Source: JANQEU01 sp965228045
GTDB lineage: Bacteria; Bacteroidota; Bacteroidia; Cytophagales; Cyclobacteriaceae
Length of the DNA stretch: 64,000 bases
Assembly (NCBI GenBank): GCA_965228045.1
Contig: OZ245789.1
Location: 1,922,001 to 1,986,000 of the forward strand
Direction: 5' to 3'
The translations under genes were made by a program, and so were the position numbers. Positions within the stretch are counted from its first letter, which is position 1. Each line of letters begins with the position of its first letter. A model generated the notes under the pieces. It ran no database searches and had not been told where the DNA came from. It worked only from the letters and a program-made list of their open reading frames with translations. Below, piece by piece: positions 41,679 through 49,757 of this stretch.

Positions 41679-43901
41679 TTAAAACCGGTAAGTAAAAGTA
41701 GCTTTCGCAACACCCGCTGCAGAAACAGTTCTGAATCGATCCAGGTTATCCAACCAGTTATGATTATATACCAAAAATATATCTGATCCTGGTGTGATGG
41801 TGTACCTGAAGCGGCTGTTCAATCCCAGCCTCTTGCTCAGGTCATCATATTGAATATTTCCGGAAAGGGAAATGAATGGTGTAAAATCAAAATTTGTAAG
41901 GAATCGGACGAGGTTGGTTTCAAATGCACCTTCCGCGAGGTCTACATCGCTGTGAATGTATTCTCCCGTAATATTTATTCCGGGATAGGGTCTCACCGTC
42001 AATGCGCTTTCATAAGTCCGATTGGTGCCCGACCAGAATCCGGCCGAAGAAAATCCAAGTTCGGCGGTAAGTCTTCTGTAATTGGCTGTCTCGATTTCAA
42101 TCTCATGCACCCAGTTCGTATAATTTCCCACGGGAATGATGATGGTGCCATCGCCAAGTATGTCAAAGTCACCGATCAGCAGTTCATAATTTCTGGTAAA
42201 TTCATACCCCATCTCATCACCCGTTTCAAATCGGATGGAAAACGGAGTGAACCCAACATTCTGCGTAAGTTTTTGCCAATCCAGGTCCATGAGGTGTTCA
42301 AAGCGAAATCCAAAACCCAATTCCCGGATCACATCACTGCTTTCTATAAGCGGTTCATATTGGGCTTGCGGTTCTACTCTACGGAAGCTATTTCTGGAGT
42401 AGAATCCGACCTGCGGATCATAATCCGTGCCAAACTCCCTGTAAGACAATGCAGCGGACCAGGGTTGGTTGGGATAATTCAATCGGATTCCGCGGGTAGA
42501 TCGATCCATAAAATCAGTTTCTTCATCAAAAGGTGAGGAAGGATTATGCATTACATAGAATGCCTGGAACTGGAGGTTCTTATCACCCAGGAAGTTACTG
42601 GTGTTCAGTGCCAGATCAGAGCCTATGGTGTGACGGTCCTGGACCGGAAAATACAATTCCTCACCTCCCTGGGTGTGCCTGAGGGTATAAACGAATCCTA
42701 TGCTGCTTTCCTTCAGAAAATTCTGTCTCACCCTGATCACCGAAAAATCCTCCCGGGGCAATGAATCTCTGGCCTTCGTGCCAACCTGCAGTGCGATGAT
42801 CTCGGTTTTACCGATCCTGCCAAGTACCCTTCCGCCGTAACTAACTGGTATTGGGTTACCACCCTCCAGACCTATTCTCCGGCTGAAATAGGGTGTCACG
42901 CCACTTCTTGGTGCAAACTGATAGATATTGGCTCCTTCAAGGAAAAAGTCCCGTCTTTCAGGGAAAAACAATGGAAACCGGGTAAGATTTACCTGCCTGG
43001 TGTCCACTTCAGTTTCGGCAAAATCAGTATTTAATGTGAAAGAGGCCTTCAGTCCGGGTGTGATGCTATAATTGACATCGAAGCCGCCAATGACATTGGT
43101 CTGCTCATCAAATCCTCCTTCATCCGTATTTTCAACCTTACTTCTCTCCACTTTTCCGTAGGGTACGACCTCAAGACCCAATCCCTGCGAAAGGTCTTTC
43201 AACCCGGTAAGCTTACCGGCATTTTGGGGACGCCACAGTCCCTGGTTTCGCAGGTAACCCGTCCACAGCAGCTCTTCGTTTTTCCTTCTGACGGTTCTTT
43301 GAAAGTTGATGCCCCATGTATCAGAATTTGGATCGAAATTGAGCGTACGAAAGGGAATTCGTATCTCCGTGGACCATCCAAAGTCCCCGATGTGTGTCCA
43401 GGGTCGCCAGATGCCATCCCAATCCTTGTTGAGTGAAATGCCCTGACCCGCATTCAAAAGTCCATCACCCAGTAATCCTGCCGGGTTGATTTCGAAGAAA
43501 TAAGCGTTTCTACCGTCAAGAAATGTATCAAGGATCCACATAAACCGATCGTCAGTACTGAGAGAAACATCCCTTTTTCGTTGAAACGCCTTAATACCGG
43601 AAGGATCACTGTCGTACAGAATGGCCGCGATGTAAAGGTTATTGTCGTCATAGGCAATTTTGATGATGGTACGCTCCGTAGGCTCACCTCCCTGTATAGG
43701 TTCTTGCATGAGGAATCCGCCACTTCCCTCGATTTCTTCCCAGAATGGCTCATCCAGCTTTCCATCCAATACGATCACGCCGGATTCTATTTTTACCGCT
43801 CTTATTGTCTTTTCCGAAGCATTGCTTTGCGCAAAAAGGCTCAAGGGAGCTGACAGGCAGATTAAGATCAAAAATAGGATAGGAAGGATTTTGGACTGCA
43901 T
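41679..43901 (-). CDS. DUF5916 outer-membrane protein with CBM9-like domain
   Basis: 740 residues. The signal peptide is MQSKILPILFLILICLSAPL, cleaved near residue 25. A family 9 carbohydrate-binding-like domain (about 35-215: VIVLDGKLDEPFWEEIEGSG, IAYDDNNLYIAAILYDSD) precedes a long barrel-forming DUF5916 region with NYSITPGLKASFTLNTDFAE, FPERRDFFLEGANIYQF and a C-terminal ATFTYRF. This family is widespread in Bacteroidota; its function is uncertain, though co-occurrence suggests transport or surface binding. The frame extends 20 codons further to an ATG at 43961, but the ATG at 43901 gives a proper signal peptide. It is a single-gene unit. Confidence 0.88.
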   Translation of the reverse strand: MQSKILPILFLILICLSAPLSLFAQSNASEKTIRAVKIESGVIVLDGKLDEPFWEEIEGSGGFLMQEPIQGGEPTERTIIKIAYDDNNLYIAAILYDSDPSGIKAFQRKRDVSLSTDDRFMWILDTFLDGRNAYFFEINPAGLLGDGLLNAGQGISLNKDWDGIWRPWTHIGDFGWSTEIRIPFRTLNFDPNSDTWGINFQRTVRRKNEELLWTGYLRNQGLWRPQNAGKLTGLKDLSQGLGLEVVPYGKVERSKVENTDEGGFDEQTNVIGGFDVNYSITPGLKASFTLNTDFAETEVDTRQVNLTRFPLFFPERRDFFLEGANIYQFAPRSGVTPYFSRRIGLEGGNPIPVSYGGRVLGRIGKTEIIALQVGTKARDSLPREDFSVIRVRQNFLKESSIGFVYTLRHTQGGEELYFPVQDRHTIGSDLALNTSNFLGDKNLQFQAFYVMHNPSSPFDEETDFMDRSTRGIRLNYPNQPWSAALSYREFGTDYDPQVGFYSRNSFRRVEPQAQYEPLIESSDVIRELGFGFRFEHLMDLDWQKLTQNVGFTPFSIRFETGDEMGYEFTRNYELLIGDFDILGDGTIIIPVGNYTNWVHEIEIETANYRRLTAELGFSSAGFWSGTNRTYESALTVRPYPGINITGEYIHSDVDLAEGAFETNLVRFLTNFDFTPFISLSGNIQYDDLSKRLGLNSRFRYTITPGSDIFLVYNHNWLDNLDRFRTVSAAGVAKATFTYRF

Positions 43902-44087
43902 TTCTGCAAATCTATAAGACGATGCCGGAGAACTTCGCAGTACTTTTTCAAACGGGAGCATACCTCTGCTTGAGGCACAATAGTCTTTTTAAGGAATCAT
44001 CACAATTAATTCACATTAAGACTGCATATGTGGATGGGGCTTCAAATATTTTTGAGTTCATTTTTGAAATTCCACCGGGAAAATTTT

Positions 44088-45476
44088 ATGAGAAATATCT
44101 ATTTCCTTGCACTATTTATCGGTCTGGTCGGCTGTTCTAATATTGATTCTGATGCTACTGAAAAGTTGACGATCTTTTTTATAAATGACCCTCATGGAAA
44201 ACTGAACAACTTTGCCAAGATCAAGCATATTGTGGATCAGGAAAGGTCCGAAACCAATGTAATGCTTGTCGCAGGAGGAGATATATTTTCTGGAAATCCG
44301 ATTGTGGATCAGTATTCTGATAAAGGCTTTCCAATAGTTGACATTATGAACAAAACCGGATTTGATGCCTCGGCCCTGGGTAATCATGAATTTGATTACG
44401 GCATTGAGATCCTAAATAGGCGAATGGATCAGTCAGAATTTGAATGGCTTTGCGCCAATGTTGATGCCAGCGGCTCGCAATTTATCCAACCAAAACCTTA
44501 TCATACTTTTGAAGTTGGTGATTTGAAAGTAACCATTCTGAGTTTTGTGGAAACACGGGGCAATCCCCGGATGCCATCTACCCATCCCAATAATATCAAG
44601 GACATCACATTTATGGCCTATGAAACGGTAGCTCCGAAATATGAGACGCTTAAGGAAAAAGAAGGTGCGGATGTACTGCTTGCATTGACGCATTTGGGAA
44701 ACCGGACCGAAAATGAGCTTGCAAACAACTTCCCATTCATGGACCTGGTCATTGGTGGTCACACAAATAATGTGAAATCCGAGCTGGTGAACGGAATCCC
44801 TGTGCTGATGGCTGGTGGGAATCTTTCACACCTGGGCAAAATTGAACTCAAGATCAGGGATAGAAAGATCATGGAACATAAAACCACACTAATTGATTTA
44901 AGTCAGTATTCTGAGGTGGATACGGAACTGATGACTGACATCGATGTTTACAATGACGCACCTGAATTCAATGAGGTACTTGGCACCTCACTAACTGATT
45001 TGGATGGAGGGGAGGTAGGGTGCTTGTATTCCACAGCCGTGCGAGAGATGCTGGATGTAGATGTAATGTTTCAGAATGGAGGAGGAGTGAGGTCCGATTT
45101 GGATGAGGGGGACATCACAAAGATGGAGATTTTAAAAATTGCTCCCTTTGGAAATAGAGCAGTGATATTTGACATGACCCTTGATGAACTTGAAAGCTTC
45201 CTGGTTTCTGATATTGAAGGGATGCACTATACCGGAATTAACATTCAGCAGGAAGGAACAGACCTGATTTTCCTGGATGCATCCGATGAAATTCTACCGG
45301 ATAATTTTCCCATGAAAGTAGCTCTGAATGACTATGTTGCTACGAAATATGCCGAATTTCTGAAGCCGGAGAGAGAAGTGCTGACATTGACCATGGCTGA
45401 GATCCTGATGGAGTATGTTGATAAAGTCGACACCGTTTCATTCGAAGGGTGCTCCAGGTATTTTCGATATCAGTAA
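44088..45476 (+). CDS. Bifunctional UDP-sugar hydrolase / 5'-nucleotidase lipoprotein
   Basis: 462 residues. Lipoprotein signal MRNIYFLALFIGLVGC. The metallophosphatase domain shows FINDPHGKLNNF, GGDIFSG, GNHEFDYG and GGHTNN, which carry the dinuclear-metal ligands; the C-terminal 5'-nucleotidase domain shows NGGGVRSDLDEGDI and IAPFGNRAV that bind the nucleobase and ribose. It should release nucleosides from extracytoplasmic nucleotides, feeding uptake systems such as the CNT transporter at 1.3 kb. The frame is open 60 bases upstream, but the ATG at 44088 gives the signal sequence. It converges on the next gene with a one-base gap. Confidence 0.92.
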   Translation: MRNIYFLALFIGLVGCSNIDSDATEKLTIFFINDPHGKLNNFAKIKHIVDQERSETNVMLVAGGDIFSGNPIVDQYSDKGFPIVDIMNKTGFDASALGNHEFDYGIEILNRRMDQSEFEWLCANVDASGSQFIQPKPYHTFEVGDLKVTILSFVETRGNPRMPSTHPNNIKDITFMAYETVAPKYETLKEKEGADVLLALTHLGNRTENELANNFPFMDLVIGGHTNNVKSELVNGIPVLMAGGNLSHLGKIELKIRDRKIMEHKTTLIDLSQYSEVDTELMTDIDVYNDAPEFNEVLGTSLTDLDGGEVGCLYSTAVREMLDVDVMFQNGGGVRSDLDEGDITKMEILKIAPFGNRAVIFDMTLDELESFLVSDIEGMHYTGINIQQEGTDLIFLDASDEILPDNFPMKVALNDYVATKYAEFLKPEREVLTLTMAEILMEYVDKVDTVSFEGCSRYFRYQ

Positions 45477-45477
45477 A

Positions 45478-46365
45478 TCATTCCAGCAACAGTTTTTCTC
45501 GAAAAACCGAGTCTTTCACCGCATTTTTTGTCCAGTAGTCAGACTTGATGGCAGTCAGGAGCTCCGCGGATGTGGTCATCATTTGCGGATCACCGAATCC
45601 CTCGGGGTAAGTTTCTTTCCAGCCAAGGATTTTATGAGGAAACTTTGATTCGAATTCAATGCTAAGTGACCTGTCAAGGGTAGGGTAGTCCAGCGTATAA
45701 GTGGAAGTCGAATCGCCTGTTATCAAGTCAATGTTACATTCATACGCTTTGGTTTCCTGGTGTTTCAATCTCAGGTAGAAAAAGGATGGGATTACGTTTA
45801 GAGTGCCTGTTGGAAGACTGGAAGGATCTTTTCGGATAAGGGTCCAGATGTCGTCTTCCAAAAGATCTTTTTTAAGACTCAGATTTTGATTCTCTCCCTC
45901 GAAGTAAGATGATATGCCTATTTCATAGTGACTATTGTTTCGTAGCTCCATATAGGTATGCCCACACCATTCCTGGGAGGAGGAGGAGATCTTCAATGAA
46001 TTTTGACCCTCCATGATATAAGGAAGAAATGTACTGGTCATCATAGAGTAGGGATAGATTCCTGTTGTGAACTTTTTCGTGAAATTCAGTTTCATGACGG
46101 AGATGTCATCTTCGCCCGGATTATCGGTCTTGCTCCAGGAGTCAGTAGAGAAGGGTTCTGTCACGAAGATCAGAACCGCGTGGCCCGCTCTCATCTCACC
46201 GTATCTGACCTGTGATAGTCGATATGAGGCTATTTCCGCCTCACCTGTATACCAGTAGGCTTTTTCCTGGTCGGAGAGGTTGCGGTTGGAAGCGCTTGGT
46301 TCCGGAGACTGGCATGAGATTAGAAGTACCGCCGTTATTAAGGCAAACAGGATGTTGTAAGTCAT
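45478..46365 (-). CDS. Conserved lipoprotein of unknown function
   Basis: 295 residues. The lipoprotein signal is MTYNILFALITAVLLISC, acylated Cys near residue 18. The body is mostly beta (AYWYTGEAEIASYRLSQVRY, GEMRAGHAVLIFVTEPFS, then regular strands). I recognise this as a recurring Bacteroidota family without a demonstrated function; some family members carry the label Maf in databases, which the sequence here does not support, as no Maf catalytic motif is visible. It may bind or process a surface ligand. The frame reaches 46434, but the ATG at 46365 gives the signal sequence. The repeat array begins 50 bases upstream. Confidence 0.7.
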   Translation of the reverse strand: MTYNILFALITAVLLISCQSPEPSASNRNLSDQEKAYWYTGEAEIASYRLSQVRYGEMRAGHAVLIFVTEPFSTDSWSKTDNPGEDDISVMKLNFTKKFTTGIYPYSMMTSTFLPYIMEGQNSLKISSSSQEWCGHTYMELRNNSHYEIGISSYFEGENQNLSLKKDLLEDDIWTLIRKDPSSLPTGTLNVIPSFFYLRLKHQETKAYECNIDLITGDSTSTYTLDYPTLDRSLSIEFESKFPHKILGWKETYPEGFGDPQMMTTSAELLTAIKSDYWTKNAVKDSVFREKLLLE

Positions 46366-46415
46366 AATAAGAAAACAACGTTTGTGATTATACGGTTCGA
46401 ATGAGGTCATAGAGA

Positions 46416-46571
46416 CTATTGCGCAGAGATTCACAAAGAAGTCACAAAGTTTCGCGGAAGATTTTTAAGTAATCCTGGAAGTGAAAAACACTTCTATTCC
46501 CAGAGGCACAAGTGAAAAACACTTGCGCCATAACCTGACCTCGGTCTTAGCGCCTTTACGAGAAAATCCAT
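46416..46571 (+). repeat. Intergenic repeat copy A (period about 166 bases)
   Basis: Unit starts CTATTGCGCAGAG, followed by CACAAAGAAGTCACAAAGTT and two short hairpins; the first has stem GAAGTG/CACTTC (46478-46483 with 46489-46494). Ends near the AAAATCCAT motif. All copies are in the same orientation. Confidence 0.85.
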
Positions 46572-46580
46572 CGAAAAAAG

Positions 46581-46739
46581 CTATTGCGCAGAGTTTCACA
46601 AAGAAGCCACAAAGTTCCGCAGAGGGTTTTTAAGTAATCCTGGAAGTGTAAAACACTTCTATTCCGGGAGGCACAAGTGAAAAACACTTGCGCCATATTG
46701 TAAGTTTTGCGTCTTTGCGCCTTTGCGTGAAAATCCATT
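46581..46739 (+). repeat. Intergenic repeat copy B
   Basis: Starts 165 bases after copy A with the same CTATTGCGCAGAG sequence. First hairpin GAAGTG/CACTTC at 46643-46648 and 46654-46659; second hairpin CAAGTG/CACTTG. The 3' end carries TTTGCGTCTTTGCGCCTTTG, a sequence familiar from many Bacteroidota genomes. Confidence 0.87.
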
Positions 46740-46747
46740 TAGAAAAG

Positions 46748-46867
46748 CAATTGCACAGGGATTCACAAAGAAGTCATAAAGTTTCGCAGATGGATTTTTA
46801 GTAATTCAGTAAAATGGTACACCATTTATTCCCAGAGGCACAAAGGAAAAACACTTGCTCCATAACC
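46748..46867 (+). repeat. Intergenic repeat copy C, divergent and shortened
   Basis: Starts 167 bases after copy B (CAATTGCACAGGG). Its first hairpin has a different sequence, AAATGG/CCATTT (46812-46817 with 46822-46827), in the same place as GAAGTG/CACTTC in the other copies, so pairing is kept while bases change. The second hairpin is disrupted (AAAGG against CACTT). The unit ends just before the PH-like gene stop at 46871. Confidence 0.82.
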
Positions 46868-46870
46868 AGG

Positions 46871-47314
46871 TCATATTACAACATGAATGTTGGGGTTGAT
46901 CTCTCTCAACTTATTGATAAATTCCTTTTCCCTTACCGGAGAAATAAGGCAAAAATTATTGCTTCCATGGTAAGTGATCTTGAGCCTTTTTAATGCCAGT
47001 GCCGGACTCGAAATGGGATTGTAAGTTTTCTTAATGGAGGTAATCTTGAGAATGGGTACTTCGATGAGTGTACCCAGATATCGAATTTTAAGTAGATTAT
47101 CATTGATCTCGTATTTGATATTTGACAATCTGATCATGAAATAAATAAGAAGTATAAAAAAAAGCTGAATTACCAGAAAGGCAATTAATGCTCCGTCACC
47201 CTTGGTGACCAGTGCTGAGATTTTCCATTCTACAAACCCAACAATTCCAATTGGTAGGCCCCAATTAAGTAAGGCTCCAGGTAAGTCTATAGTAGATTTG
47301 TAAATCCCGGTCAT
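46871..47314 (-). CDS. Bacterial PH-domain-like membrane protein
   Basis: 147 residues. Two membrane helices fill about 14-60 (ALLNWGLPIGIVGFVEWKIS and FLVIQLFFILLIYFMIRLS), then a beta-rich region of about 80 residues (YEINDNLLKIRYLGTLIEVP, ILKITSIKKTYNP, LALKRLKITYHG) that resembles the bacterial pleckstrin-homology domain found after membrane helices in YdbS-type proteins. Function is unknown. It lies alone between repeat copies C and D-prime: its stop is 4 bases beyond copy C, and copy D-prime begins 57 bases past its ATG. It may owe its position to an insertion within the array, or the array may have expanded around it. Confidence 0.65.
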   Translation of the reverse strand: MTGIYKSTIDLPGALLNWGLPIGIVGFVEWKISALVTKGDGALIAFLVIQLFFILLIYFMIRLSNIKYEINDNLLKIRYLGTLIEVPILKITSIKKTYNPISSPALALKRLKITYHGSNNFCLISPVREKEFINKLREINPNIHVVI

Positions 47315-47370
47315 AATATCAAAGATAACGAATCTTTAAGTATAATACATTCATGTGATCCGAGAGTCAG

Positions 47371-47459
47371 AAAACTCCTCTATTTCGAGATGTCCATGTG
47401 AAAACACTTTCGGCATAGCCTGATCTTTGCGTCTTTTTTTCTTTGCGTGAAAATCCATT
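47371..47459 (+). repeat. Intergenic repeat copy D-prime (3' half only)
   Basis: Matches the second half of the unit: the CTATTTCGAG, CATGTGAAAACACTTTCGGC and TTTGCGTC...TTTGCGTGAAAATCCATT pieces line up with copies A and B. The 5' half is missing, and the next copy follows 9 bases later. Confidence 0.7.
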
Positions 47460-47467
47460 GTAAAAAG

Positions 47468-47631
47468 CTATTGCGCAGAGATTCACAAAGAAGTCACAAA
47501 GTTTCGCGGAGGATTTTTAAGTAATCCTGGAAGTGGAAAACACTTCTATTCCGGGAGGCACAGGTGAAAAACACTTGCGTCATAATAAGTTCTATTCCCG
47601 GTGCGTCTTTGCGCCTTTGCGTGAAAATCAA
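47468..47631 (+). repeat. Intergenic repeat copy D
   Basis: A full unit, starting CTATTGCGCAGAG like copies A and B. First hairpin GAAGTG/CACTTC at 47530-47535 and 47541-47546; second hairpin CAGGTG/CACTTG, with one G-T pair. It lies between the PH-like gene and the oxidoreductase, whose stop is at 47700. The 385 bases between those genes otherwise contain nothing recognised. Confidence 0.85.
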
Positions 47632-47699
47632 TGAGAAAACTTTACCAAAAGTTGAAATCAACATTCAACGTGAAGCGATCGGAATTGGCGATTTGATTT

Positions 47700-48671
47700 T
47701 TATGGACTGACCTTTATGATCACCTTCCCCTGATGTCTGCCTTCCCCAAACTTCTGTAATACCTCGGGAATATCCTGTAATGTATACGGGCCTTCCATTA
47801 CCGGTTTGAGCATTTCCCGATTGAAGTAACTGGCTATTTTGTCCATGTCCTTGTTGGGTTTTAAGGGTACAAGGTCAATAACTTTTCCCGTAAATAACTT
47901 GAATAAATGCTTCTTAAATGCAATACCGAGAATTTTCGGAATATCGCCACCAACCGTAATATATCTACCGCCCCTTTTTAGGCAACGCATGTATTTATAC
48001 ATGGGCCGATTGGTTTTAGGGTCCAGAATCAGGTCATATTTGATGCCCATAGAAGTGAAATCCTCCTGCTGAAAATCTACCACATGATCATATCCAAGGG
48101 ACTTCATCTTGTCCAGTTTACTTGCACTGTCTACCCCGGTGACTTCAACATCCAATTCTTTCAACATCTGAATGGCCTGTGTTCCTACTCCACCACCAGC
48201 ACCATTGACCAACACAGTTTGTCCATTGCTGACTTTCCCGTAGTCAAAGAGACCTTGAGTGGCAAGATTGGCCGCATGGGGTAGGGCGGCTGCCTCCTCG
48301 AAAGACATCTTTTCCGGCATGATCGCGATAGCACTTTCCCTGGCACAGGTATATTCCGCAAAGGCCCCAAAACCGGACTCCGAAAGGTCACCGTAAACCC
48401 GATCGCCTTCCCTGAATTTTGTCACATTCTTTCCTGTTTTGAGCACTTTTCCGGAAACATCGACACCAGCTATTTTGAATATCGGTTTGAAACCACCATT
48501 GATGAGTCGTGTTATAAACGGTTTACCCGTAATCAGTCCCCAATCCCAGTCGTTTATGCTGGTACAAACAATCTCGACAAGTACTTCATTAGGTTTGGGC
48601 TCAGGAATATCTATGTCCCTGATCTCAAGGTACTTGGGTAAGCCAAAACGCGTTTGTACAACTGCCTTCAT
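47700..48671 (-). CDS. Zinc-independent medium-chain dehydrogenase/reductase (quinone oxidoreductase-like)
   Basis: 323 residues. GroES-like N-terminal domain (LPKYLEIRDIDIPEPKPNEV, GVDVSGKVLKTGKNVTKFRE, GDRVYGD) and a Rossmann domain with VLVNGAGGGVGTQAIQMLKE. It lacks the catalytic zinc Cys and structural zinc cluster of alcohol dehydrogenases and so fits the quinone oxidoreductase/zeta-crystallin type, using NADPH. Substrate not known. It is the last gene of the transporter-RidA-PLP enzyme-dipeptidase operon, 3 bases after the M19 stop, and could reduce an aldehyde or ketone coming from that route. Confidence 0.88.
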   Translation of the reverse strand: MKAVVQTRFGLPKYLEIRDIDIPEPKPNEVLVEIVCTSINDWDWGLITGKPFITRLINGGFKPIFKIAGVDVSGKVLKTGKNVTKFREGDRVYGDLSESGFGAFAEYTCARESAIAIMPEKMSFEEAAALPHAANLATQGLFDYGKVSNGQTVLVNGAGGGVGTQAIQMLKELDVEVTGVDSASKLDKMKSLGYDHVVDFQQEDFTSMGIKYDLILDPKTNRPMYKYMRCLKRGGRYITVGGDIPKILGIAFKKHLFKLFTGKVIDLVPLKPNKDMDKIASYFNREMLKPVMEGPYTLQDIPEVLQKFGEGRHQGKVIIKVSP

Positions 48672-48674
48672 TCA

Positions 48675-49757
48675 CTATTTCCAGTTTCTCTTCAGGAAAC
48701 TGACCCAATTCTGACCGCAAATGTTACGGATGTCTTCGTCTGAATAGCCGCGTTTTCTAAGCTTTTCGGGTATTTTTTGCAAGTCTGCAATGGTATCCAC
48801 ATCGGAAGGACATTGTTCTTTTCCAAAGGCGCCGTCCAGATCTGATCCAATACCAGCATGATCGGCATTTCCTGCCAATTGACAGATATGGTCAATATGG
48901 TCAAGTACTGTTTCAAGTGTCAGATCAGTGCTTTGAGGGGTTGATTCTCCGCGAATCCATTTACCGGTTAACATCCAGGCGTCAAAAACAGCCCCAATGA
49001 CAGCACCGCGGTCAATCAGTACTTTTAGCTGCTCATCGCTAAACTGTCTGTGATGTGGGACAAGGGCCCGGCAATTGTTGTGACTTGCCCAGACTGGACC
49101 GCTGAAATGATCAAGAGCTTCCCAGAAGCTATCGTCACAAAGATGCGTAGCATCCAGAATGATGTTCATTCTCTCCATCTCCTTCAGGAGCTCCTTCCCC
49201 TTTTGACCTATTCCTCCTGTGGCGTCCGTTCCCTGGGCATATACCCCCGGACCATAATGTGCAGGACCTATTGCCCTTAAACCGCTTTCATAAGCTTTTT
49301 CCAGGTGTCTGAAACTTACGATAGAGTCCGCACCCTCAAGGCTTCGAACGAGTCCAATGGGTGTGTCGGAAGGGTTTTCCTGCCAATTTTTGAGATGGTT
49401 TTCAAGTGAATTTTTATCGGTTATTGTGGTCAAAAGTCCATCAGCCTCCATTTCCTGGTACCAGCAAAGTTGACCCTGGGTTTGCGCCCACGCCTGCTCC
49501 TGGGAATTCCAGCTGGCGCCGGGCATTTTCTTTTTCGCTTTGTTGAACCTGGCAATCTGCGTGCCTACCACGATTCCAATATTACCTTCTCGGAGTGCCT
49601 CGAAGGAAACAGTTCCATTTCCTCGGTCCGGTTTGTCCGTCATTCCGGATTCATATTGACGGATTTCATCTACACTCCAGCGGAGATCGCGATTCCACTC
49701 CATGGCGTTCATAGCCAGATCAAGGTGCGCATCAAAAAAAAACGGTTTTTCAGTCAT
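48675..49757 (-). CDS. M19 family membrane-type dipeptidase
   Basis: 360 residues, no signal peptide, so cytoplasmic. The dinuclear zinc enzyme family (renal dipeptidase type) shows the first metal pair HLD in FFDAHLDLAMNA, the bridging Glu region SLEGADSI, the H of DATHLCDDSF, and the late His/Asp region HAGIGSDLDGAFG. Members split dipeptides, including those with a D-residue in the second position; mammalian members also open carbapenems. The gene overlaps the PLP enzyme by 8 bases and precedes the oxidoreductase by 3. In this operon it would release D-amino acids from dipeptides. Confidence 0.9.
   Translation of the reverse strand: MTEKPFFFDAHLDLAMNAMEWNRDLRWSVDEIRQYESGMTDKPDRGNGTVSFEALREGNIGIVVGTQIARFNKAKKKMPGASWNSQEQAWAQTQGQLCWYQEMEADGLLTTITDKNSLENHLKNWQENPSDTPIGLVRSLEGADSIVSFRHLEKAYESGLRAIGPAHYGPGVYAQGTDATGGIGQKGKELLKEMERMNIILDATHLCDDSFWEALDHFSGPVWASHNNCRALVPHHRQFSDEQLKVLIDRGAVIGAVFDAWMLTGKWIRGESTPQSTDLTLETVLDHIDHICQLAGNADHAGIGSDLDGAFGKEQCPSDVDTIADLQKIPEKLRKRGYSDEDIRNICGQNWVSFLKRNWK

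Noticed and set aside
41850..42536. 228-residue open frame on the plus strand
   Set aside because: It is antisense to the clear DUF5916 gene, has no recognisable domain, and its codons follow the constraint of the other strand.
46556..46738. 60-residue open frame on the minus strand (HAKAQRRKTYNM start)
   Set aside because: It lies wholly in repeat copy B; the AKAQRR peptide is a well-known false translation of this intergenic repeat.
46416..47631. CRISPR array
   Set aside because: Period of about 166 bases, imperfect units and no unique spacers or cas genes; these are interspersed repeats.
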